The notes: generated from the letters alone by a model not told the origin. A stretch of 5,834 nt of DNA from an uncultured Verrucomicrobia subdivision 3 bacterium (GCA_903921455.1 CAIXPZ010000172.1:1-5834), one strand, 5' to 3'. Shown: positions 1 to 5,042, counted from the first letter of the stretch. Numbers and translations are program-made.

Positions 1-1
1 C

Positions 2-88
2 CAGCAGCTTGGCGATGTCTCGCTGCGACCGCTTCCCGGCCGCCAAGGTTAAGATGGACTGTTGCAGGCTCACGCTGAGTGTCTTCAT
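2..88 (-). CDS. istA: IstA-like transposase of an IS21-family element, N-terminal 29 residues only
   Basis: Reading leftward from the ATG at 86-88, the visible peptide begins MKTLSVSLQQSILTLAAGK and continues RSQRDIAKLL before the window ends. This matches the N-terminal helix-turn-helix of IS21 IstA transposases ('...ILTLaeqG.SqRkIAr.L'), which binds the subterminal repeats. IstA is the DDE transposase of the family and works with the ATPase IstB, which would lie further left. An AAGGA sequence sits 4 nt before the ATG, so I chose this start. In-frame GTG and TTG codons just upstream, after a TGA, are possible alternatives. The catalytic domain is outside the window, so intactness cannot be judged. 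Confidence 0.75.
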   Translation of the reverse strand, partial: MKTLSVSLQQSILTLAAGKRSQRDIAKLL

Positions 89-137
89 CGCGTCCTTGTG
101 CAACACTCGCCGCACTCAACGCAATCTTCACTTCAGG

Positions 138-157
138 TGGCCGGTTTTGAACTGCCC
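138..157 (-). repeat. IS21 subterminal repeat, inner copy
   Basis: Plus-strand TGGCCGGTTTTGAACTGCCC. It matches the outer copy at 163-181 except for one C/T substitution and one extra base. Such multiple terminal repeats are the expected transposase binding sites of IS21-family ends. Confidence 0.75.
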
Positions 158-158
158 A

Positions 159-227
159 TCACTGGCTGGTTTTAACTGCCCGCTGACAGCCTTTGGCCTT
201 CAATTGGTAATGGATGGTGAGTCCCAT
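159..227 (-). pseudogene. Gene starting MGLTIHYQLKAKG, truncated by the IS21-family insertion
   Basis: The ATG at 225-227 has a textbook ribosome binding site (AAAGGAG, 6 nt upstream), so this was a real gene. Only 13 codons (227-189) belong to it. From 188 the frame runs into the IS end and adds CQRAVKTSQ before a TGA at 159. The opening MGLTIHY resembles a conserved gene that I associate with verrucomicrobial accessory elements, but I cannot name a function for it. It was probably the last visible member of the minus-strand series after the ligase. The downstream remainder would lie beyond the far end of the IS, outside the window. Confidence 0.7.
163..181 (-). repeat. IS21 subterminal repeat, outer copy
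   Basis: Plus-strand TGGCTGGTTTTAACTGCCC, lying 7 bp inside the inferred IS end at 188. It is a direct repeat of the copy at 138-157, at a centre-to-centre distance of about 25 bp. Confidence 0.75.
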
Positions 228-233
228 TTGATT

Positions 234-240
234 CTCCTTT
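234..240 (-). promoter_or_regulatory. Ribosome binding site AAAGGAG for the truncated MGLTIHY gene
   Basis: AAAGGAG on the minus strand lies 6 nt before the ATG at 227. It fixes that start rather than the GTG at 353 that would give a longer, low-complexity N-terminus. The sequence and spacing are the same as at the AUC start at 4083. Confidence 0.8.
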
Positions 241-243
241 AGT

Positions 244-414
244 TTAAGGTTCTTGGTTGTGGGTTTCGATTTCAATCTCGTCCGGGTGGACGACGAGCTG
301 GGCACCGAGGCCGGCCACACGCGGAACGCATGGCCGGCCGGTGGTGACGACACCTTTTCGGTGCCAATTTATTCTTCGTCGGTGGGTTTGTATTTCAACT
401 GGCTGACGAGGCAT
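244..414 (-). CDS. Possible 56-residue protein overlapping the 3' end of the ligase gene
   Basis: An ATG at 412-414 lies inside the ligase gene in another frame. It is preceded by GGAGG with 7 nt spacing, and the frame stays open to a TAA at 244. The product begins MPRQPVEIQTHRRR and ends near LVVHPDEIEIETHNQEP. I do not recognise it. In favour are the Shine-Dalgarno, the overlapping layout seen elsewhere in this cluster, and the fact that it fills an otherwise unusual 141-nt gap between the ligase stop and the next start. Against it are the Arg-rich overlap portion and a 3' end whose A/C-rich codons resemble the non-coding linkers of this region. It could equally be spacer DNA. Confidence 0.3.
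   Translation of the reverse strand: MPRQPVEIQTHRRRINWHRKGVVTTGRPCVPRVAGLGAQLVVHPDEIEIETHNQEP
309..339. repeat. Two GGCCGGCC palindromes forming a potential hairpin
   Basis: GGCCGGCC occurs at 309-316 and again at 332-339, separated by 15 bp. Because each copy is its own reverse complement, the pair can form an 8-bp stem, extendable past a 2-nt bulge by CACC/GGTG. There is no T-tract on either side, so it is not an obvious intrinsic terminator. Confidence 0.45.
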
Positions 415-1451
415 TCAGCGGCCTCCACGTCATCGCGTTTGCCCAGATACACCGGCTGATACAACACACCGCTCTGTTCGTGGGCATACAAGAACTGCAG
501 TTCGATCACCTCACCGACTTGAGGGATGCTGTGGTTGGCCGGGATGGTGACATTGCCGGCCGTCTGCCAGCCCTTCTTGCCCAGCAGGCTGATCTGGACA
601 CTGCGTTGTTGGTTCACCTTCGTCACCAACGCTGACAGCGTCGCCACGAACTTGTGCTTCAACTGGGTGCCGCCACTGTTGGGGCGGCCCGGCGTGTAGG
701 GCGCGAAGATCTGCTTAAACACAATCCCTTCGCGTTTGTCGGCCTTCAGTTGACCCAACAACGCCAGCTTCTGTTCCGTGGTGAACGCCGTTTCCACGAG
801 CTTGATGACCCGCTGCTGAACCGAGAACAACAGATTCATCAGCGCCGCCAACCGTTCACGGTAGGGCCAGTCACGGATGTCCACGCCGTCCAGTTCCAGC
901 AGGTCGAAGGCAAACAGGTTGTCGCCAATGCTCTCACCGTCAATAGTCACGTCCGCATCAAAGCCGCGCACCACTTCAAGCAAAGGCAGCGCCAGACCCA
1001 CGGTGTTACCCTTTTTGTTGATCCCGGTGATGTCCCGGCCTTGCTTGCGAACAATGAGCCGCCGACCATCCTGCTTTTCCTGCATACAGTAATTGTCGTC
1101 CTGGATGAGCGTGAGCACCTGCTCTTCGTCAATGCTGTTGAGGAGTTGAGGTGCCAGCCCGGAGGGCTGCTGGTCACTGTGCTGATACGGAGTGCCCGCT
1201 TCGCCTTCGGTGTAGCCCTTCGACTTCTTTTCCTTCACGAGCTTTTCGTAGATGCGCTGCGCGCTGGCGTAATCCACCGGCACGTTGGTCTTGGTGCCGG
1301 TGTTCAAGGTCGAACCCCGCCGGCCATACGCGAAGTTGACGACGAAGCGTTCACCAGCAGCTTCGATCTGGCATTGGTAAACTTTGTCACTGCTGCCTTC
1401 GCGGTAATACAGGGTGACGTTTTCGAGTTTTGGTTGTTCGAGTGTTTGCAT
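369..1451 (-). CDS. ATP-dependent DNA ligase with N-terminal WGR domain
   Basis: This 360-residue protein is predicted to seal nicks using ATP through a lysine-AMP intermediate. Residues 8-80 resemble a WGR domain, with the signature present as Y-G-R (42-44) in 'FAYGRRGS'; in PARP-type proteins WGR binds DNA ends. The nucleotidyltransferase core follows. Motif I is EKQDGRR with probable catalytic Lys126. An IDGES acidic motif lies at 170-174, FDLLELDG at 182-189, motif IV EGIVFK at 241-246, and motif V LKHKF with lysines 265 and 267. Residues 283-345 look like an OB fold ending in a motif VI-like KRDD. AAAGGA about 10 nt before the ATG supports the start. It follows the SymE-like gene by 65 nt. 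The fold assignment is confident. A role in repair or in element replication is inferred, and RNA ligase activity cannot be excluded. Confidence 0.85.
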   Translation of the reverse strand: MQTLEQPKLENVTLYYREGSSDKVYQCQIEAAGERFVVNFAYGRRGSTLNTGTKTNVPVDYASAQRIYEKLVKEKKSKGYTEGEAGTPYQHSDQQPSGLAPQLLNSIDEEQVLTLIQDDNYCMQEKQDGRRLIVRKQGRDITGINKKGNTVGLALPLLEVVRGFDADVTIDGESIGDNLFAFDLLELDGVDIRDWPYRERLAALMNLLFSVQQRVIKLVETAFTTEQKLALLGQLKADKREGIVFKQIFAPYTPGRPNSGGTQLKHKFVATLSALVTKVNQQRSVQISLLGKKGWQTAGNVTIPANHSIPQVGEVIELQFLYAHEQSGVLYQPVYLGKRDDVEAAECLVSQLKYKPTDEE

Positions 1452-1516
1452 GTTTGTTTTTCCTTTGGTTGATGTTTTTTGGTTGATGGTTGATTTGTTT
1501 CCGGGTTGGTTGGTGG
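1452..1516 (-). other. A/C-rich linker with repeated ATCAACCA ahead of the ligase gene
   Basis: On the minus strand this spacer is almost free of G and contains ATCAACCA three times (the first two overlapping), then AAAGGA and the ligase ATG. Similar A/C-rich stretches precede the gene at 3384 and the truncated gene at 227. Such G-poor leaders would be unstructured, which favours ribosome access. No promoter is obvious in it. Confidence 0.4.
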
Positions 1517-1729
1517 TCAGGCCGATTGGCTGGGGGCGTCGGCCGATCTCAGTTCAAGGATCCCGGGGGCCACGCAGACGACGTGGACATGACTGCCGGG
1601 CTGAAAGCCCGCCTGCTCCAGCCAGCGGCCGAGCAGACGGATTTTGGGCTTGAGCCGGCCGTTCCAACGGTCGCCGTGTTCTTCAATCTTCAGTCTGCGA
1701 ACCGTCTTGGTTGATTCGTTGGTTTGCAT
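1517..1729 (-). CDS. SymE-like small protein
   Basis: A 70-residue protein whose residues 28-60 (PKIRLLGRWLEQAGF, then PGSHVHVVCVAPGILEL) match the SymE-type domain, an AbrB-like swapped-hairpin fold. E. coli SymE is an SOS-induced protein classed as a type I toxin and acts on nucleic acid. Many relatives sit in mobile elements with unknown roles, so toxicity is not assumed here. ATG at 1727-1729 is the only usable start I find ahead of the domain. It lacks a Shine-Dalgarno because the T-tract of the terminator at 1736-1765 runs straight into it. The ligase gene follows 65 nt later. No antisense regulator analogous to SymR is visible, though a short one could escape reading. Confidence 0.7.
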   Translation of the reverse strand: MQTNESTKTVRRLKIEEHGDRWNGRLKPKIRLLGRWLEQAGFQPGSHVHVVCVAPGILELRSADAPSQSA

Positions 1730-1765
1730 AAAAATGGCCGGACACTCGACATCGAGTATCCGGCC
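1730..1765 (-). terminator. Intrinsic terminator after the Api92-like gene
   Basis: On the minus strand, arms 1752-1765 and 1736-1749 pair over 14 positions (GGCCGGATACTCGA with TCGAGTGTCCGGCC, one G-U wobble) around a very tight loop, and are followed by A and then TTTTT at 1730-1734. On the plus strand the wobble becomes a C-A mismatch and no U-tract follows, so the terminator works leftward. It ends the run of genes that finishes at 1792, and it touches the start codon at 1729. Confidence 0.85.
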
Positions 1766-1791
1766 GGGGTTGGGGTTTGGTCAGTAGCCGC

Positions 1792-2094
1792 TCAGTAGCT
1801 GATTTCGCAATGTTGTAGTTCGCCGGCTTTGGCTTTGGCCAGCCCCTTGATCCGTCCCGGGAACGCCTCGAAGTCCAGCAGCAGCACCAGCCCCGGATGC
1901 GACCGGGACAGGCGTTGCAGCCGCTTCAGGTCGTGGGCCGGCGTCTCGAACTGGCAGACGAACCGGCGCGGCGATAATTGCAGCGGCTCGGGATAACGCA
2001 GTCGCAGGGATTTTTCCCACGCACCGGCCTGGAACCGTTGCACATCACGCTGTGACCCGATCACCGTCAGCCGGCATTCGCACCGGCTACGCAT
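1792..2094 (-). CDS. Api92-like (ferredoxin-fold) small protein
   Basis: The likely product has 100 residues starting MRSRCECRLTVIG. I chose the ATG at 2092-2094 because GGAGG lies 5 nt before it and because it overlaps the nuclease stop by 8 nt, as in a coupled operon; a 34-residue longer version would start at 2196 inside the nuclease gene. The opening 'C.C.LTV.G' followed by 'F.T...D...L..LS..HP.L...L.FEA' is the layout I associate with Api92-like proteins, small ferredoxin-fold proteins common in phages, plasmids and islands and without an established biochemical function. The similarity is by eye and moderate. It is the last gene before the terminator at 1736-1765, so it is probably co-transcribed with the nuclease. 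Confidence 0.6.
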   Translation of the reverse strand: MRSRCECRLTVIGSQRDVQRFQAGAWEKSLRLRYPEPLQLSPRRFVCQFETPAHDLKRLQRLSRSHPGLVLLLDFEAFPGRIKGLAKAKAGELQHCEISY

Positions 2095-2914
2095 GGCGGC
2101 CTCCATCGAACTTTCGACATTCCCTGACGAACTCGCAACCCATGCAGCCAAAGCCGGCTGCCGGAATGAAGTCCCCTCGGTCCAGACCGTCCACATAGTC
2201 CTCCATCAGCCGGAACAGCCGGGTGCGCTGGTATTCCAGCATCGGTTCCGCCGGCGTGATGATGACCTTGGGAACTTTGGTTTTGACGAGATGATGCAGT
2301 TCCCGGCCGGACTCGCGTTTGCCGGTGCATTCGCGATACAACACCGAGTAGCAGTCCAACTGAACCCCGTTCTGATGCAGCGCCATGTCGCTGTCCGGTG
2401 CCTTGGCTGCCGTTTTGAAGTCCACGATCCGACCACCGGCCCGGACCAGATCCAGCACCCCGATGAGCACCGGCAGGCCGTGCGCTGTCAGGTCAGCCTC
2501 GACCGGCACCTCCACGGCTTCCGGCATTTCGTCGGCCTTGATTGGCGTCTCGGTGAAGTATTTCTCCAATACGTTCCACGCCGAGGTCTTCTGTTCCGGC
2601 TCTTCGCCGTCCCAGTTGATCGCGCCGCCCTGATCCAGCCAGCCCGTCTCGAACACCTGTTTCAACTTGGCAATTTCAAACGGCTGCCGACGCCACCGGG
2701 TCATGTTCCATTGCTGCAAGACCAGATGCACCACGCTGCCGTAGTGCAACGCCGCCGTCTTCGGCTTGGTGAGCTTCAGGACGTAGCGGAAGTAGAACTT
2801 CAACCGGCATTGCAGCCAGCAGTTCAGCCGGGAGGCGGACAAGGTTCGCTTCAGCTTTTCAATGGTCGTGGGCTCTGCCGGTGATACCACGCCGTTCTCC
2901 ACCAGGGCGATCAT
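2087..2914 (-). CDS. PD-(D/E)XK nuclease of the Cas4/RecB/AddB type with Fe-S cysteines
   Basis: A 275-residue protein with the full layout of the family. Residues 26-46 are SASRLNCWLQCRLKFYFRYVL. YGSVVH brings His63. IGVLDLV brings metal ligand Asp155. VDFKTA supplies Asp165 and Lys167 of the catalytic core. VQLDCY is the QxxxY motif (Gln185, Tyr189). Four cysteines (Cys36, then Cys257, Cys260 and Cys266 spaced CxxC-x5-C) are arranged as in the iron-sulfur cluster of Cas4 and AddB. The predicted activity is metal-dependent DNA end processing. No helicase domain and no CRISPR genes are present. Its ATG overlaps the upstream stop as ATGA (2911-2914), and its own stop overlaps the next gene, so it is probably translationally coupled. 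The exact substrate and polarity cannot be read from the sequence. Confidence 0.85.
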   Translation of the reverse strand: MIALVENGVVSPAEPTTIEKLKRTLSASRLNCWLQCRLKFYFRYVLKLTKPKTAALHYGSVVHLVLQQWNMTRWRRQPFEIAKLKQVFETGWLDQGGAINWDGEEPEQKTSAWNVLEKYFTETPIKADEMPEAVEVPVEADLTAHGLPVLIGVLDLVRAGGRIVDFKTAAKAPDSDMALHQNGVQLDCYSVLYRECTGKRESGRELHHLVKTKVPKVIITPAEPMLEYQRTRLFRLMEDYVDGLDRGDFIPAAGFGCMGCEFVRECRKFDGGRHA

Positions 2915-3384
2915 CGCCCACCTGCTTTCGGCGGGCTGAACCGGGCATTGCGCGGCTTGCTCTGGCCGGTCTGTTCCAGCAGCTCTTCAATCAGGCCCGA
3001 CGCTTCCAGCTTGTTGAGCAGCTTGACACCTTTGCCGAACCGGTCTTGCGCCAGCTGCTCGACGTGGTTCTTGTCGAGCTTGTGCTCCTCGGTGATCTTG
3101 AGGATCAGCTCGCGCTGTTTGTCCGAGCAGGCCCACTGGTCGGGTTCGGGTTTGGGCTGGCCGTGGCCATTCGTGTGGCCGTTGGGTTTGGTTTCACCGG
3201 GCAGGAAACCGACCTGCTGGATGTTGCGGTCCACGCTCTGCTGCAACACGTCATACAGACGGGCGGATTCTTTTTCCGCCTGCGCGATGTCGCTGAGTTC
3301 GGATTTGAGCGTGACGCTGAACTGATGGCTGCTGTAACCGGGCAGGCCGATTTTTTTACTGTAATTAGCTTCGAGGGTGATCAT
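2911..3384 (-). CDS. Two-domain protein of unknown function, encoded with the nuclease
   Basis: 157 residues. The N-terminal part (1-57, MITLEANYSKKIGLPGYSSH onward) predicts a few strands and then a long charged helix. Residues 58-84 form a Gly/Pro/Asn/His linker. Residues 85-138 form a helical module (CSDKQRELILKI ... FGKGVKLLNKLEASGLIEEL). This second module resembles a C-terminal helper domain with an 'ASxKQxxxI...' opening, found on phage and plasmid DNA-annealing or DNA-handling proteins, so a role in presenting DNA to the nuclease is a reasonable guess but unproven. AAAGGA 7 nt before the ATG supports the start. The ATGA overlap with the nuclease gene argues that the two products work together. 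I do not recognise a named family. Confidence 0.75.
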   Translation of the reverse strand: MITLEANYSKKIGLPGYSSHQFSVTLKSELSDIAQAEKESARLYDVLQQSVDRNIQQVGFLPGETKPNGHTNGHGQPKPEPDQWACSDKQRELILKITEEHKLDKNHVEQLAQDRFGKGVKLLNKLEASGLIEELLEQTGQSKPRNARFSPPKAGGR

Positions 3385-3402
3385 GTGATTTTCCTTTCTT
3401 GT

Positions 3403-4083
3403 TTATGGTTGTGAGTGGTGGGTGATTTGTTTCGTGGCTTCGTCGGCGAACACGACTGTGATCCGGTGGATGCGGGCCGCCCGGCCATCCCGCTCCAGCC
3501 AGAGCCGCACGAACTCTCCGACCGACGCGCGGCACTGTGGCCGCACCAGCTCCAGATGCCGGGCATCCCCGGCATACTGGTTGAGGGTCGGGGTCAATGA
3601 CTGTTGCAGCGCCGTCATCAACTCCCCGGTTGAACCGCGACCCCAGCCCCGCACCGCCAGCGTGGTCAACTGGTCCGTGTGGATGGCCGGCGGCAAACTC
3701 GGCTGGATGACCGGCGCCTTTACCAGCAGGCACCCCTGCTTCAGTTCGAGGTGCCACGGCTCCCGGAGGCACAGGTGGTAGCGGTAGGTGACCGGGGCCT
3801 GGATCTGCACGGTGGACGTGCCAAGGTCAACCAGCCCCCAGCAGGTGACCAGATCGCTGTTCCGGGTGAACGTCTCGTTGAACGTGGCCGTGGCCAGTTC
3901 AAGGTTGAGTTCCCGGGTGATTTCGGGGATGGCCGACACGAAACGTTCGGTCAGGTTTTCGTCCGTGAAGGGCTGGGGGATGGGCGGGGCCGACTTCGGC
4001 TGGCTCGGTCTGGCCAGGAGCAGCAGCGCGGTCAGGGTGGCTCCGCCGGTGATGAGGATGGGGGTGAGATGTGGGTTTTCGAT
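3403..4083 (-). CDS. Membrane-anchored DUF4230-like protein, apparently starting at AUC
   Basis: The open frame has a GTG at 3939, but that start lacks a Shine-Dalgarno and would remove clearly protein-like sequence. The frame runs back to a TGA near 4097. AAAGGAG (4090-4096) lies 6 nt before an ATC at 4081-4083, with no ATG, GTG or TTG nearby. From there the product has 226 residues: a short N-terminus, a membrane segment at about 8-24 (PILITGGATLTALLLLA), a proline-rich linker, then a soluble domain. LLVKAPVIQPSLPPAIHTDQ (119-138), EFVRLWL and a terminal VVFADE resemble DUF4230 proteins, which are membrane-anchored and of unknown role. It probably sits outside the cytoplasmic membrane or is exposed to the periplasm. 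The family call is by eye and could be wrong; the coding call is firm. Confidence 0.7.
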   Translation of the reverse strand: MENPHLTPILITGGATLTALLLLARPSQPKSAPPIPQPFTDENLTERFVSAIPEITRELNLELATATFNETFTRNSDLVTCWGLVDLGTSTVQIQAPVTYRYHLCLREPWHLELKQGCLLVKAPVIQPSLPPAIHTDQLTTLAVRGWGRGSTGELMTALQQSLTPTLNQYAGDARHLELVRPQCRASVGEFVRLWLERDGRAARIHRITVVFADEATKQITHHSQP

Positions 4084-4089
4084 AAGAGG

Positions 4090-4096
4090 CTCCTTT
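4090..4096 (-). promoter_or_regulatory. Ribosome binding site AAAGGAG that places a start at AUC (4083)
   Basis: AAAGGAG then CCTCTT then ATC on the minus strand. The same Shine-Dalgarno and the same 6-nt spacing precede the conventional ATG at 227. It decides the start of the DUF4230-like gene in favour of a non-AUG codon. Confidence 0.65.
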
Positions 4097-4104
4097 CAGG
4101 AAAG

Positions 4105-4121
4105 ACCGGCCGACCGCCGGT
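4105..4121. repeat. Short GC-rich hairpin between the membrane peptide and the DUF4230-like gene
   Basis: ACCGGC (4105-4110) and GCCGGT (4116-4121) are perfect complements around a 5-nt loop. On the minus strand it is followed by CTTTCC, too weak a T-tract to call a terminator. It ends 8 nt before the AAAGGAG that precedes the AUC start, so it may affect ribosome access or mRNA stability. Confidence 0.4.
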
Positions 4122-4131
4122 GGGTTGTGGT

Positions 4132-4278
4132 TTAACGTCCGTAGTGATCGCGCCAGAAGCGATACACCTGGGCCGCCCCGACGACGGCGAGGAAAGCGAT
4201 CAAATACGGCCAGACGTAATAGAGGATGGTGAGGACGACCAGGGCGAGTATGCCCAGGCCAAGGGTGCGATTTTGCAT
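4132..4278 (-). CDS. 48-residue single-span membrane peptide
   Basis: The ATG at 4276-4278 has AAAGG 6 nt upstream and the frame closes at a TAA at 4132. The product begins MQNRTLGLGILALVVLTILY and ends RFWRDHYGR. Residues 5-38 are almost entirely hydrophobic, broken by W-P at 23-24, so it is one long membrane span or two short ones forming a hairpin, with a basic/aromatic tail. It follows the terminator after the sigma-like gene within about 20 nt and is itself followed 48 nt later by the membrane-anchored DUF4230-like gene, which suggests that the two act together at the membrane. No family is recognised. Confidence 0.7.
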   Translation of the reverse strand: MQNRTLGLGILALVVLTILYYVWPYLIAFLAVVGAAQVYRFWRDHYGR

Positions 4279-4293
4279 GGACAGCCTTTCGTT

Positions 4294-4327
4294 AAAACGG
4301 CCGGGGTTCATGCGAACCCCGGCCGTT
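4294..4327 (-). terminator. Strong intrinsic terminator after the sigma-like gene
   Basis: ACGGCCGGGGTTC (4297-4309) and GAACCCCGGCCGT (4314-4326) pair perfectly around a 4-nt loop, with one more A-T pair outside. On the minus strand the stem is followed by TTTT then AAC. It lies 6 nt after the sigma-like stop and ends 16 nt before the ATG of the membrane peptide. The plus-strand side is followed by TTGATGATTATTTT, so weak bidirectional activity is conceivable. Confidence 0.88.
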
Positions 4328-4332
4328 GATGA

Positions 4333-5010
4333 TTATTTTCGCCGTTCGTGCCGGCACGCCAGTTTCTCCCGGTTCGTGTTCATGTCATGCTTCCAACCGG
4401 GCAGCCGGCGCACCTCGACCAGAATGTCCACGCCCATGAATTCCAAGATCAGGTCCGCCAGCCGACTCTTGCTGTTCTGCATCGTGGAGCGGTCCACCTT
4501 GAACGCCACCGCCACATCCGAAACGGTCCGGCCTTCCACGAGCGCCACGATGATGGCCTTCTCCCGCACCGGTAGCCGGGCCATCAACGTCTGCCAGTCG
4601 AGGTTGCGCGCGGCGATCATGGCCGGGTCTTCCGTGTCCTGGGAGAACACGTCCTGCAACTCGAAGATCTCGCCGCCAGTTTCCTCGTTGGTCGCCACGA
4701 CCTCGTTGAGGGAGTGCAGCCGGGTGTGACCGCTCAGTTGGGTGCCGGTGGCCATGACGTCCACGCGGGATGACCCAGTGGAACGGCGGCCTGATTTGCA
4801 GTGTTGAATCGAATAGTAGGCGATGTTGCCGGGAGTGACTTGCTTGCCGGCCAGTTCGACGCTGTGCAGCAGCTTGGCGGCGATGGCGGTGGCGTCCTGG
4901 ATCAGTTCTTCGTGATCCTCGGCCCCGACGCAATGGACGCAGCGGGGAATGGCGGAACGGAGACGGGGGACGACTTCTTCCTGGAGTATCCAGCCTGCTT
5001 GGGGTGACAT
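4333..5010 (-). CDS. Sigma-70-like (ECF-type) regulator
   Basis: 225 residues. The C-terminal third holds a sigma region 4-like helix-turn-helix (about 144-190): LPVREKAIIVALVEGRTVSD then VAVAFKVDRSTMQNSKSRL. The N-terminal half contains AEDHEELIQDATAIAAKLL and IQHCKSGRRSTG, recalling region 2 of a divergent sigma-like family. In this type of protein the first part would contact RNA polymerase and the helix-turn-helix would read a promoter. No anti-sigma gene lies next to it. The ATG at 5008-5010 is preceded in frame by TAA nine bases upstream and has no Shine-Dalgarno, so it may be leaderless or start by another route. It is separated from the following genes by a strong terminator, so it is probably its own unit and a candidate activator of the cluster. 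Specific targets are unknown. Confidence 0.7.
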   Translation of the reverse strand: MSPQAGWILQEEVVPRLRSAIPRCVHCVGAEDHEELIQDATAIAAKLLHSVELAGKQVTPGNIAYYSIQHCKSGRRSTGSSRVDVMATGTQLSGHTRLHSLNEVVATNEETGGEIFELQDVFSQDTEDPAMIAARNLDWQTLMARLPVREKAIIVALVEGRTVSDVAVAFKVDRSTMQNSKSRLADLILEFMGVDILVEVRRLPGWKHDMNTNREKLACRHERRK

Positions 5011-5042
5011 AATGTTTTATGGGAACCCGGGCGTTGAAATGG

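Larger units (their letters stand above)
1..188 (-). mobile_element. End of an IS21-family insertion sequence (continues off the left edge)
   Basis: The minus strand begins at 188 with TGTCAGCGGGCAG, and the family typically has TG...CA ends. Just inside lie two near-identical subterminal repeats (163-181 and 138-157), followed by the start of a transposase whose N-terminus looks like IstA. This layout of a TG end, multiple terminal repeats and then istA is characteristic of IS21. The boundary at 188 also coincides with the point where a neighbouring gene beginning MGLTIHY loses its normal-looking sequence. The other end and the target duplication lie outside the window. The family assignment is from pattern recognition only. 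Confidence 0.8.

Noticed and set aside
654..1472. Plus-strand open frame of 272 codons opposite the ligase
   Set aside because: It mirrors the ligase codons, has no recognisable motif or ribosome binding site, and the minus frame carries all the ligase motifs.
2095..2196. N-terminal extension of the Api92-like protein to 134 residues
   Set aside because: The ATG at 2094 has a GGAGG 5 nt upstream and an 8-nt overlap with the previous gene, and the family-like sequence begins there.
2093..2884. Plus-strand open frame of 263 codons opposite the nuclease
   Set aside because: Shadow of the PD-(D/E)XK gene. Its composition is rich in H, R, Q and L as expected from antisense reading of GC-rich codons.
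3679..4329. Plus-strand open frame of 216 codons
   Set aside because: It crosses the DUF4230-like gene, the membrane peptide and a terminator stem on the other strand; no motif and no plausible start signal.
4385..4933. Alternative minus-strand frame of 182 codons inside the sigma-like gene
   Set aside because: Extreme Arg/Gly content and no motif; the overlapping frame has the region 4-like helix-turn-helix.
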